A DNA stretch of 8,104 bases from a bacterium (lineage in GTDB: Bacteria > Vulcanimicrobiota > Vulcanimicrobiia > Vulcanimicrobiales > Vulcanimicrobiaceae). Each line of letters begins with the position of its first letter. Position 1 is the first letter of the stretch. The notes below the pieces were generated by a model. The model did not search any database, was not told where the DNA came from, and saw only the letters and a program-made list of their open reading frames with translations. Shown piece by piece: positions 1 through 5,826 of the stretch. The position numbers were made by a program, and so were the translations under genes. The stretch lies in contig JAKBCP010000022.1 in the NCBI GenBank assembly GCA_021807645.1, forward strand, positions 1 through 8,104, in the 5' to 3' direction.

Positions 1-1
1 C

Positions 2-1207
2 GCTCCATTCGGGGCAGAGGGGCCGATCATTATGACGGGAGGAGCGTTCGGCTCGCTCTTCGCGCAGTACCTCCACCTCTCGGCGAGCGAACGGAGAACG
101 CTCCTCGTCGCCGGTGCGGCGGCGGGCATGTCCGCGACATTCGGCGCCCCGATCGCCTCGGTTTTTATCGCCGTCGAACTCTTGCTCTTCGAGTGGCGTC
201 CGCAAAGTTTCATCCCGGTCGCGCTGGCGTCGTTCGTTGCCGATGCCGTGCGCGGCGCGATCGTTTCCGCGCAGCCGCCCTTTCTGAGCTCCGTACCGCA
301 CGTGCAGGGCCCATCGCTCTTCGGCTGGGCGCTGCTCGTCGGGCTCGGCGGCGGCATCGTCTCGATGGCGATGACCAAGCTCGTCTATCTTTGCGAGGAC
401 GCCTATCACCGGCTTCCGATCCATTGGATGTGGTGGCCGGCGATCGGCGGAGTTTTCGTGGGGATCGGCGGCTGGTTCGTTCCGGCTGCCCTCGGCATCG
501 GTTACCCCACGATCGCGGCACTGGTGAATGGGCGGCTCGCGCTCGCGACGGCGCTCGGCATCATCGTCGTGAAGATCGTCATCTGGGTCGTGAGCCTCTC
601 GTCAGGAACCTCCGGCGGCGTTCTCGCACCGCTCCTCACGATCGGGGCAGCGATGGGTGCGCTGTTCGCCGCAGCGATCCCCGGTCACAACGCAGGGCTC
701 TGGGCGATCGTCGGAATGGCGGCGCTCATGGGCGGAACGATGCGCGCCCCGTTCATGGGTACGTTGTTCGCGCTCGAGACGACCCACGCATGGGGGCTCT
801 CGCCCGAGATTTTTTTGGGCTGCCTTGCGGCAACCGCGTTCACCGTCGTGTTCGTTCCGCGCTCGATCCTCACCGAAAAGCTCGCACGCCGCGGAACGCA
901 CGTCGCACGCGAGTATGCGGTCCCTCCATTCGAACTGCTCGCCGTCACCGAGGTCGCACGCCCGGTCGATTCCGCAACCGAGCGTCCCGAACACTCGATC
1001 TCCGGCGATGCGCGCGTTCGCGCAGCTGCCGATCTGCTCGCAACCAGCGGCGCGGATAACCTCGCGGTTACCGATCGCGACGGACGGTGGGTTGGAACGA
1101 TCGGCAGCAACGAACTCGTGCGCGCGTGGGGGCTAGGAGTCGCCGGCTCAACGCGTTCGCGCATCCGCAAGACCGGTTTCGCACGCCTTCTCCGCCGGAA
1201 ACGTTGA
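2..1207 (+). CDS. ClC-family chloride channel/transporter, 5'-truncated by the window, with C-terminal CBS unit
   Basis: Integral membrane anion channel or Cl-/H+ antiporter. The reading frame is open from base 2, so the true start lies upstream; about 401 residues are visible. ClC landmarks in order: G-A-E-G-P with the gating glutamate (bases 11-25), the G-A-P-I-A-S segment before a conserved Glu (176-178), the anion-filter-like G-G-V-L-A-P (614-631), and M-R-A-P with a following A-L-E-T-T helix (about 750-785). After the last helix comes one CBS-like unit (about 990-1130) and a basic tail; most CBS-bearing ClCs carry a pair. Aligned by eye to E. coli ClcA, the proton-pathway Glu203 position is Leu (179-181), the filter Phe357 is Leu, and the helix-R Tyr445 position is Leu (869-871, in S-I-L-T-E-K). 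These changes make coupled H+ exchange doubtful, but that is inference. Family assignment is firm; ion and mechanism are open. The gene converges on the operon to its right. Confidence 0.93.
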   Translation, partial: APFGAEGPIIMTGGAFGSLFAQYLHLSASERRTLLVAGAAAGMSATFGAPIASVFIAVELLLFEWRPQSFIPVALASFVADAVRGAIVSAQPPFLSSVPHVQGPSLFGWALLVGLGGGIVSMAMTKLVYLCEDAYHRLPIHWMWWPAIGGVFVGIGGWFVPAALGIGYPTIAALVNGRLALATALGIIVVKIVIWVVSLSSGTSGGVLAPLLTIGAAMGALFAAAIPGHNAGLWAIVGMAALMGGTMRAPFMGTLFALETTHAWGLSPEIFLGCLAATAFTVVFVPRSILTEKLARRGTHVAREYAVPPFELLAVTEVARPVDSATERPEHSISGDARVRAAADLLATSGADNLAVTDRDGRWVGTIGSNELVRAWGLGVAGSTRSRIRKTGFARLLRRKR

Positions 1208-1221
1208 TCTGAACGAGCGTG

Positions 1222-1243
1222 GTCGCTTCTACACCGAAGCGAC
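1222..1243. terminator. Candidate bidirectional terminator hairpin between convergent genes
   Basis: A perfect inverted repeat, GTCGCTTC / GAAGCGAC, with a six-base loop (TACACC) lies in the 47-base gap between the ClC gene and the end of the ABC permease gene. Two further C-G pairs (1218-1219 with 1245-1246) can form outside a small internal loop. Neither side has a clear T-tract, so it may act weakly, need Rho, or protect 3' ends. Its position at the 3' ends of two convergent units is the main support. Confidence 0.5.
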
Positions 1244-1254
1244 GCGCCGTTCCA

Positions 1255-2028
1255 TCACGCGAACTCTTTGCGCTCTTCACGATAGTAGGCCCGTACGGCG
1301 ATCCATGTGAAGAGTGCGGCGTACCCCAGAAGCCAGAGCGCGGCGCGCGGCCACGACTCGCTCGTCGCGCCGATCGCACCCCACGCGAGTTGCCCGAGAT
1401 GATAGGTCGGCAGATAGGGCGCGATCGCCTGGACGAAAGGCGGGAGCTGGTCGAGCGGCACGAAGAGGCCGGAGGCGAACGCCAGCGGCAGGGTGATGAG
1501 GTTGAGAATCGCCACCGAGGCATTGAGCCCCGCGATGTACCCGACCGCAAATCCTAACGCAACGAACGGTAAACTACCGAGCAGCAATCGCAACATCAAG
1601 ACGGCAAGCATCGGCGGCGAGAGTACGGCACCGCCGGTAACGCGCGCAAATAGAACGAGTAAGAGAATCGCAACGCCCCCGAATGCGATCGATGCGATGC
1701 ATTTCCCGGCAAAATAGGCGAGCGGTCGCAACGGTGCGGCGCGCATGAGGCGCGTCGCGCCGCTGCCACGCTCGGCAGCTACGCTCGCCCCGAAGGAAAA
1801 GAGCGCCAAACTCATCACCGCATAGGCGCTAAACGAAGCCAGAAGGTAGAGCCCTACCGTCGCGTTCATATACGGCATATGCGCCTGCTCTAATCCAAAG
1901 AACGAGTAGAACATCACCGGAAAGACGATCGTCGCAATCGTAAACCATGGAATGCGCAGTAACCGAAGAAGTTCGATCTTGGTCTGCGCGCGCAGCATCG
2001 GCCCAAACGGAGCAATCTCAAGCGACAT
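1255..2028 (-). CDS. ABC-2 type transporter permease
   Basis: Membrane half of an ABC-2 exporter, 257 residues. Hydrophobic segments lie near residues 26-45, 60-82, 108-128, 140-167, 170-190 and 229-247, giving the six-helix ABC-2 layout. The conserved stretch before the last helix (G-L-F-V-P-L-D-Q-L-P-P, about 187-197) is typical of drug/lipid-type ABC-2 permeases. I start at the ATG at 2028, not a longer in-frame ATG at 2112, because AGGAGG sits 8 bases upstream and the longer form would run deep into the ATPase gene. The start lies 11 bases inside the end of the ATPase gene, so the two are probably translationally coupled and form one transporter (ATPase dimer plus permease dimer). It is the last gene of the operon and ends before the hairpin at 1222-1243. 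The substrate is unknown. Confidence 0.9.
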   Translation of the reverse strand: MSLEIAPFGPMLRAQTKIELLRLLRIPWFTIATIVFPVMFYSFFGLEQAHMPYMNATVGLYLLASFSAYAVMSLALFSFGASVAAERGSGATRLMRAAPLRPLAYFAGKCIASIAFGGVAILLLVLFARVTGGAVLSPPMLAVLMLRLLLGSLPFVALGFAVGYIAGLNASVAILNLITLPLAFASGLFVPLDQLPPFVQAIAPYLPTYHLGQLAWGAIGATSESWPRAALWLLGYAALFTWIAVRAYYREERKEFA

Positions 2029-2908
2029 TCGCTTTCCCTCCTGAAGTAAGTGCGACGAACGCTTCTTCGAGCGTAGCGCCGGTAACGGTAAGGTTCTCGA
2101 TCGGCATGTCACGCGCGAATATTTCGCGCAACAACAACTCCGGTGCCTCGGTCAAAGCTTCGTAACGGTCGCCGACGCGCACGAAACGTAGGTCGTCGAG
2201 CGCAACGGAGGACGTGAACGAGACGCGCTTGCGCCCGACGGTGCCCTTCACCTCGCTCGGCGAGCCGTCGGCGATGATGCGTCCGCGATCGATCACCACG
2301 ACGCGGTCGGCAACGGCGTCGGCTTCTTCGAGATAGTGCGTGCTCATCACCACGCTACGCCCGCTCTTGGCGATACCGGCAATCGTTGCCAGCAGAGCAC
2401 GACGCGCTTCGACGTCGAGCCCCACCGTCGGCTCGTCGAGCACGAGCAGGTCCGGGTTTCCGCAGAGTGCGAGGGCAAAGTAGAGTCGTTGCAGTTGTCC
2501 GCCCGAAAGGCGCGCTATGCGTTTGTTTGCCGTTTCGCGGATTCCGGCAATTTCGAGCAGGTCGTCCGTCGGCAGCGGTGCCGGATAATAAGTACGGAAG
2601 AGCGCAAGTGCTTCATCAACGCGCAGATACTCCGGTATGCCCGAGCACTGCAACATCGACCCGATCCGCGCTCGCACTGCCGCGTCGCGGGGATTTCGCC
2701 CGAACACCGAGATCGAACCCGCGCTCGCGTTGCGTAACCCGAGCATCAGCGAGATCGCCGTCGTCTTTCCGGCACCGTTCGGCCCGAGGATCGCGACCTT
2801 CTCCCCGCGCTCGATACATAGATCGACGGCATCGAGCGCGACGATATCTCCGTATTTCTTGGTGGCGTTCCGAAAAACGACCGCGGCCGTTGCATCCGCG
2901 GCGATCAT
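2018..2908 (-). CDS. ABC transporter ATP-binding protein (exporter class)
   Basis: ATPase subunit energising the permease encoded just downstream; 296 residues. Visible motifs: Walker A G-P-N-G-A-G-K-T (42-49), Q-loop Gln87, ABC signature L-S-G-G-Q (134-138), Walker B L-L-V-L-D-E-P (154-160) with catalytic Glu159, D-loop around G-L-D (163-165), and switch His191. The region after about residue 215, ending in G-A-T-L-E-E-A-F-V-A-L-T, is the C-terminal extension usual in CcmA/DrrA-like exporter ATPases. I chose the ATG at 2908: it overlaps the hydrolase stop as ATGA and has AGGTGG just upstream. An in-frame ATG at 2959 is possible but would lie 17 codons inside the hydrolase gene and add a non-family N-terminus. 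All catalytic motifs are intact. Confidence 0.94.
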   Translation of the reverse strand: MIAADATAAVVFRNATKKYGDIVALDAVDLCIERGEKVAILGPNGAGKTTAISLMLGLRNASAGSISVFGRNPRDAAVRARIGSMLQCSGIPEYLRVDEALALFRTYYPAPLPTDDLLEIAGIRETANKRIARLSGGQLQRLYFALALCGNPDLLVLDEPTVGLDVEARRALLATIAGIAKSGRSVVMSTHYLEEADAVADRVVVIDRGRIIADGSPSEVKGTVGRKRVSFTSSVALDDLRFVRVGDRYEALTEAPELLLREIFARDMPIENLTVTGATLEEAFVALTSGGKANVA

Positions 2909-3918
2909 CGGGCCACCTGCGGGAGCGCATGCTCGAGAAAGGCCCAAATCGAGTGCCACGCCCGCGTCGACGCGACCGCATCACCGACGGCCGTTCCACC
3001 GAAATCCATCACCGTTCCGCCGCCCATAGGGTACGACGTGATCGCCGATTTTGGCCCGTGCATCGCCCAGAGAAACATATGCCCGGCGTTCGGATAGACG
3101 ACACGGCGATCGGCATAGGGATGATGGTGAGCCTTGAGATAGCTCATCGCCATCGCGCATTGTCGCGGCGAATTCCACATCTCGTCATCGGCACCGGCGA
3201 GACAGAGAACCGGGCCGTGAATGCGCTGCAACGGGAAAAACGAGGCCCTTACCTGCGCCGGGTCTGCATCGAGCGAGAGATCGTAGAGAACGCGCAGTCT
3301 TACCGGTCCGCCGCTTGCGAATTGCGAACCGATCGCCGCGCTGGCGCTCTGCGAGACCGGGACGCAGGGAAGCGCTTTCCCACGGTAGCTCCAGGAACAG
3401 CCCGAAGGAATATCGTTCGCACCGAGCCCCATGAAAGCAACCGGTGAAGGAACGTCAGCGACGACCGCTTTGATCTGCGGATAGGTCGAAGCTGCGAGGA
3501 GCGCGAGTTCGCCGCCCTTCGAGCCGCCGAGAACGCCGATCTCCGCAGGATTCACATCGCGCAGTCGCGCTACCGCGCGAAGGGCCCGCCCGATCGTTTC
3601 GACCGGAACGTTCACGAGGTGCTCCGGGAGCCCGGGAAGACCGAAATACGCGACGGTGACCGCAACGTAACCGCGCGCGGCAAACAACGGCGCAACCTGC
3701 GGCATCGTCGAGTTTCCGCCTTCGGAGCCGCCGAACAGCAGCATTGCCGGGTGTCGTCCCGGCGTCGACGGCGCGCAGATCGTGCCGATAAAAGGTCGAC
3801 TCACATCGGTACAACCGTTGGGGAGCGTTTTTACAGCATGGAGAGGCGCCGCCGAGGCGGCGCACGCAGCGAGAACCCCGATGCTGAGGGTCAGGACGAT
3901 CGTAACGAGCTGTTTCAT
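2905..3918 (-). CDS. Exported alpha/beta hydrolase, BAAT/acyl-CoA thioesterase C-terminal-like
   Basis: Predicted secreted or lipid-anchored serine hydrolase, 337 residues. The N-terminus is a signal peptide (Lys2, hydrophobic 4-18); L-A-A-C (16-19) fits a lipobox, while A-S-A-A (21-24) would also allow signal peptidase I cleavage. An oxyanion-type G-G-S-E-G-G lies at 63-68. The nucleophile elbow is G-G-S-K-G-G (131-136, Ser133), as in BAAT/dienelactone-hydrolase-like proteins. The acid is Asp244 or Asp245 in G-A-D-D-E-M-W and the histidine is His280 in N-A-G-H-M-F. Cysteines at 36, 48, 174, 185, 239 and 254 could form disulfides outside the cytoplasm. The ATG at 3918 overlaps the regulator stop as ATGA, with GAAGGA about 9 bases upstream. 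It may hydrolyse an ester or thioester compound handled by the adjoining exporter; that is inference. An acyl-CoA substrate is unlikely for an exported enzyme. Confidence 0.85.
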   Translation of the reverse strand: MKQLVTIVLTLSIGVLAACAASAAPLHAVKTLPNGCTDVSRPFIGTICAPSTPGRHPAMLLFGGSEGGNSTMPQVAPLFAARGYVAVTVAYFGLPGLPEHLVNVPVETIGRALRAVARLRDVNPAEIGVLGGSKGGELALLAASTYPQIKAVVADVPSPVAFMGLGANDIPSGCSWSYRGKALPCVPVSQSASAAIGSQFASGGPVRLRVLYDLSLDADPAQVRASFFPLQRIHGPVLCLAGADDEMWNSPRQCAMAMSYLKAHHHPYADRRVVYPNAGHMFLWAMHGPKSAITSYPMGGGTVMDFGGTAVGDAVASTRAWHSIWAFLEHALPQVAR

Positions 3919-4199
3919 GATTGTGGTTCCTTCTCAAGTAATAATTGCAACGAGCGGACGTGGGCGATCATACGCTCGCGACCGAGCGACGTGAGCCGAT
4001 AGCGCGAGTGCGGGCGACGGTCGAGGAACAACTTCTCTTCCTCGACGTAGCCGCTCTCGACAAGTTTTCCGAGATGCGAGCTAAGGTTGCCGTTGGTCGC
4101 ACCGACGGATTTTTGGAGCTCGCTAAAGCTCGCCCACTCCGAGGCGAGGAGCTCCGCGACGACGGCAAGCCGTATCTTCGAGAGCAAAAGATCGTCCAT
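3915..4199 (-). CDS. Small winged-helix transcriptional regulator (HTH_34-like)
   Basis: A 94-residue DNA-binding protein made up of one winged-helix domain. Helix 1 is about residues 4-19 (I-R-L-A-V-V-A-E-L-L), the helix-turn-helix runs from about 24 to 49 with N-G-N-L-S-S-H-L (36-43) in the recognition helix, and the wing is about 51-69 (Y-V-E-E-E...R-P-H-S-R-Y-R-L-T). The pattern matches the winged-helix family seen as Pfam HTH_34, close to ArsR/MarR-type folds; no metal-site cysteines are present. Such proteins normally bind palindromes as dimers. The ATG at 4199 shares its A with the preceding stop (TAATG) and has no SD, so translation probably depends on coupling to the membrane gene upstream. 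The palindrome at 4799-4823 is the obvious candidate target, making it a likely autoregulator of this operon; repressor rather than activator is inferred from site position. Confidence 0.9.
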   Translation of the reverse strand: MDDLLLSKIRLAVVAELLASEWASFSELQKSVGATNGNLSSHLGKLVESGYVEEEKLFLDRRPHSRYRLTSLGRERMIAHVRSLQLLLEKEPQS

Positions 4200-4783
4200 T
4201 AACCGGCGTTACGCCCAGCTGCGAGCAGCTCGACGATGCCGAATCCGGCGTAACCGAGCAGCATGCCCGCCGAGAGCGCGTATCCGGCAAAACTCGGATA
4301 CAGATTCGCGACCGCGAGCGAGGCAACGAGGACGATTCCTCCGATAAGCGCACGCCGGTTCCCGTGCATCGCGATATAGAGCACGACGATGCTGGCAGCG
4401 AAGCTCCAAATCGAGGCCGGCCCGATCGGGCCGAAGATATTTGCTCCGAAGAGCTCGATGACGAAGACCACGAAGGTCACCAGCATCGCGACTTTCAGCA
4501 CGGTGAGAAACTCCCGTTCCAGGAAGGTGAGGCGCTGTTGCCCGACGCTCTTCCCGCGCCAGATCGAAAAGAGGACCGCGGCGATCCCAGCCGCCCACGC
4601 GATCGCGACGGAATTCGTCGGGACGAGGCGATCGGCGACGAGTTGATACATCAGCGACATCGTCGCCGAGGCGATCCCCCAAACGACGAAGTACTCCGCC
4701 CCGACGTTCAGGCGCGAGGAAGTGCGCTCGACGATGCGATCGACCATCGCCAGGTGCTCGCGAGCCTCGGAACCATCGATCAT
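4199..4783 (-). CDS. Polytopic membrane protein of unknown function, first gene of the operon
   Basis: I do not recognise a named family. The 194-residue product has a short charged N-terminal amphipathic region (about 1-28, M-V-D-R-I-V-E-R) and then about six hydrophobic segments near residues 31-50, 57-75, 95-113, 124-140, 144-161 and 166-188. A charged loop (76-94) connects segments two and three. No enzyme motif is visible. The ATG at 4783 has a strong SD (AAAGGAG, 7 bases upstream), and the promoter and palindrome lie just before it. Its overlap with the winged-helix gene suggests a functional pair, for example a membrane sensor or sequestering partner for the regulator, or an accessory of the ABC exporter. 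Both roles are guesses from context. The reading frame itself is well supported by operon structure and the absence of competing genes. Confidence 0.82.
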   Translation of the reverse strand: MIDGSEAREHLAMVDRIVERTSSRLNVGAEYFVVWGIASATMSLMYQLVADRLVPTNSVAIAWAAGIAAVLFSIWRGKSVGQQRLTFLEREFLTVLKVAMLVTFVVFVIELFGANIFGPIGPASIWSFAASIVVLYIAMHGNRRALIGGIVLVASLAVANLYPSFAGYALSAGMLLGYAGFGIVELLAAGRNAG

Positions 4784-4798
4784 AGGATCTCCTTTGTA

Positions 4799-4823
4799 GA
4801 GTAGTTTGCGATTCAGACTACTC
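4799..4823. promoter_or_regulatory. Palindromic candidate operator for the winged-helix regulator
   Basis: A perfect 7-bp inverted repeat, GAGTAGT / ACTACTC, with an 11-base spacer; two more bases on each side pair inside it (TG/CA after one mismatch). It begins 1 base past the -10 box of the operon promoter, so it covers the expected transcription start and ends about 16 bases before the start codon. A dimeric winged-helix protein bound here would block initiation. As RNA it is a poor hairpin candidate because transcription probably starts inside the first arm. Confidence 0.6.
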
Positions 4824-4824
4824 C

Positions 4825-4854
4825 GTTATACGACATCGCCGCGCCAGGCGTCAA
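4825..4854 (-). promoter_or_regulatory. Sigma70-type promoter of the five-gene minus-strand operon
   Basis: On the minus strand, TTGACG (4854-4849) and TATAAC (4830-4825) are separated by 18 bases, five of six matches to consensus in each box. Transcription would start near 4818, giving a leader of about 35 bases that contains the strong SD of the membrane-protein gene. It is back to back with the rplU promoter; the two -35 boxes are 15 bases apart. Confidence 0.7.
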
Positions 4855-4869
4855 CCCCCTCTTCGACCG

Positions 4870-4898
4870 TTGACAGGGGCCGGGCTTCGGAGTAAAGT
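4870..4898 (+). promoter_or_regulatory. Sigma70-type promoter of rplU
   Basis: A perfect -35 box TTGACA (4870-4875), a 17-base spacer and the -10 box TAAAGT (4893-4898) point towards rplU. The start site expected 6-8 bases past the -10 lies at about 4904-4906, only 2-4 bases before the rplU ATG. The mRNA would be leaderless or nearly so, and no SD lies at normal distance. Confidence 0.65.
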
Positions 4899-4907
4899 CC
4901 CATAGTT

Positions 4908-5222
4908 ATGTACGCAGTTATCGAAAGCGGCGGTAAACAGTATCGCGTCGCTGAAGGCGATATTATTCGCACGGACTTGATCGAGAGCGAAGTGGGTGCC
5001 GATGTGACCTTCGATCGCGTCGTGCTCGCCGGTTCCGGCGCCGACGTCAAGATCGGCACTCCGGTTCTGAGCGGCGCAAGCGTCGTCGGCACGGTGCTTC
5101 GTCAGGCGAAAGACAAGAAGATTCTCGTCTTCCGCTACAAACCCAAGAAGCGCGTCCGCAAGCTTATCGGCCACCGTCAGCGCTTCGCCGAGGTAAAGAT
5201 CACCAAGATCAACCTCGCGTAG
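4908..5222 (+). CDS. rplU: 50S ribosomal protein L21
   Basis: Structural protein of the large ribosomal subunit that binds 23S rRNA; 104 residues, the usual length. The N-terminus M-Y-A-V-I-E-S-G-G-K-Q-Y-R-V is diagnostic, as is the basic C-terminal region with K-P-K-K-R-V-R-K (78-85) and G-H-R-Q (88-91), followed by V-K-I-T-K-I. The ATG at 4908 matches the conserved L21 start exactly. The only SD-like GGAG is 15 bases upstream, too far for normal use and overlapping the promoter, so initiation may be leaderless. The prp gene follows after 7 bases. No L21 leader structure of the kind known upstream of Bacillus rplU fits between the promoter and the ATG. Confidence 0.98.
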   Translation: MYAVIESGGKQYRVAEGDIIRTDLIESEVGADVTFDRVVLAGSGADVKIGTPVLSGASVVGTVLRQAKDKKILVFRYKPKKRVRKLIGHRQRFAEVKITKINLA

Positions 5223-5229
5223 GGGCGAC

Positions 5230-5571
5230 GTGCTCCGCGTTACGTTTTACGAGGACAGTCGGCGACGGCTGTCCTCGTTCGTTGCCGAGGGACATACCGA
5301 GCTCGCCGAGCACGGCGAGGATATCGTCTGTGCCGCCGTCTCGGCGATTCTCCAGGCCGCTCGGCTCGGGCTCGAAGCACATGCCGAGTTGGAGATCTCG
5401 GTCCGCCAGCGCAGCGGCGACATGGATCTGCGCGTCCCGGAGGCGGCCCGCGAGCGCGAGGATGTCCGGGCGATCCTCGGCACGGCCCTGCTCGCCTGCG
5501 AAGCGATCGCCGCTCAATATCCCCTCGCCGTGAGGGTCCGCCGCGAAACCGAAACGCCCGTTCGGCAGTAG
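5230..5571 (+). CDS. prp: Ribosomal-processing cysteine protease Prp
   Basis: Cysteine protease that, in Firmicutes and relatives, removes an N-terminal extension from ribosomal protein L27 so the subunit can assemble. The product is 113 residues, close to the family length. The catalytic block is clear: G-H-T (21-23) with His22, and G-E-D-I-V-C-A-A-V-S (29-38) with Asp31 and Cys34; His22 and Cys34 fall at the same positions as in the Staphylococcus enzyme. The GTG start at 5230 is supported by AGGGG overlapping the rplU stop 7 bases earlier and by the family N-terminus (hydrophobic beta strand L-R-V-T-F). The usual order rplU-prp-rpmA is broken: no rpmA follows here. A strong hairpin lies within codons 7-16. 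This region (E-D-S-R-R-R-L-S-S-F) is variable in the family. Confidence 0.93.
   Translation: MLRVTFYEDSRRRLSSFVAEGHTELAEHGEDIVCAAVSAILQAARLGLEAHAELEISVRQRSGDMDLRVPEAAREREDVRAILGTALLACEAIAAQYPLAVRVRRETETPVRQ
5250..5277 (+). other. Strong GNRA-capped hairpin inside the 5' end of prp
   Basis: CGAGGACAGTCG (5250-5261), loop GCGA (5262-5265), CGGCTGTCCTCG (5266-5277) form a 12-bp stem with one G-U wobble and a GNRA tetraloop. It starts 20 bases into the prp coding region. The following bases (TTCGTTGCC) are only mildly T-rich, so it is not a classical terminator. It may lower prp translation, cause pausing, or protect the rplU 3' end. The structure is seen directly; the role is inferred. Confidence 0.6.
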
Positions 5572-5601
5572 TGAAGCGGTGTCCGTTAGAAAGGGAGCCT
5601 C

Positions 5602-5826
5602 ATGACCGACTCACTGCATCAACATGCCGAACCCTCATCGAACCAACCCGACGATAACGAACTTGGAAAAGCGCTGCTCGTCGGCGTGCTCGGCGGAGTG
5701 CTCTCAGCGGTCGGGTATGTGATCTACCGCCGTCTGCCCGACGAACAGCGCGACCGGTTGCACGACCAGGTCCGCACGGTCGTCAGCGCGCGCATCAACG
5801 ATCTGCGCCAAAACTTCAATCTTTAG
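5602..5826 (+). CDS. Small single-span membrane protein
   Basis: A 74-residue protein that I cannot assign to a named family. Residues 1-20 are polar and acidic (S-S-N-Q-P-D-D-N-E). One glycine-rich membrane span follows (about 23-42, G-V-L-G-G-V-L-S-A-V-G), then a basic-acidic helix-forming tail (43-74, R-R-L-P-D-E-Q-R-D-R-L). The outline resembles small YtxH-like or DUF-type membrane proteins but the similarity is generic. The ATG at 5602 has a good SD (AAGGGAG, spacing 5). It lies 30 bases after prp with no terminator between, so it is probably the third gene of the rplU transcript. Its end overlaps the convergent Tat gene by 11 bases. Confidence 0.78.
   Translation: MTDSLHQHAEPSSNQPDDNELGKALLVGVLGGVLSAVGYVIYRRLPDEQRDRLHDQVRTVVSARINDLRQNFNL

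Noticed and set aside
193..1059. Second plus-strand frame of 288 codons inside the ClC gene
   Set aside because: Arg-rich, motif-free and offset from a frame with clear ClC signatures.
1068..1550. Minus-strand frame covering the clc 3' end and the permease 3' end
   Set aside because: It is out of frame with the permease and would read through the terminator-like hairpin; the composition is typical of a shadow.
2029..2112. Extended N-terminus for the ABC permease (ATG at 2112)
   Set aside because: The extra 28 residues are polar and basic, run inside the ATPase gene, and the inner ATG has a near-perfect SD.
2386..3447. Long plus-strand open frame (353 codons) across the ABC ATPase and hydrolase genes
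   Set aside because: The translation is Arg/Pro-rich with no family motif and lies opposite two genes with full catalytic motifs; it is a GC-rich shadow frame.
4204..4214. Small palindrome GGCGTTACGCC just ahead of the regulator start
   Set aside because: Only 5-bp arms with a one-base centre, inside the membrane-protein coding region; likely chance.
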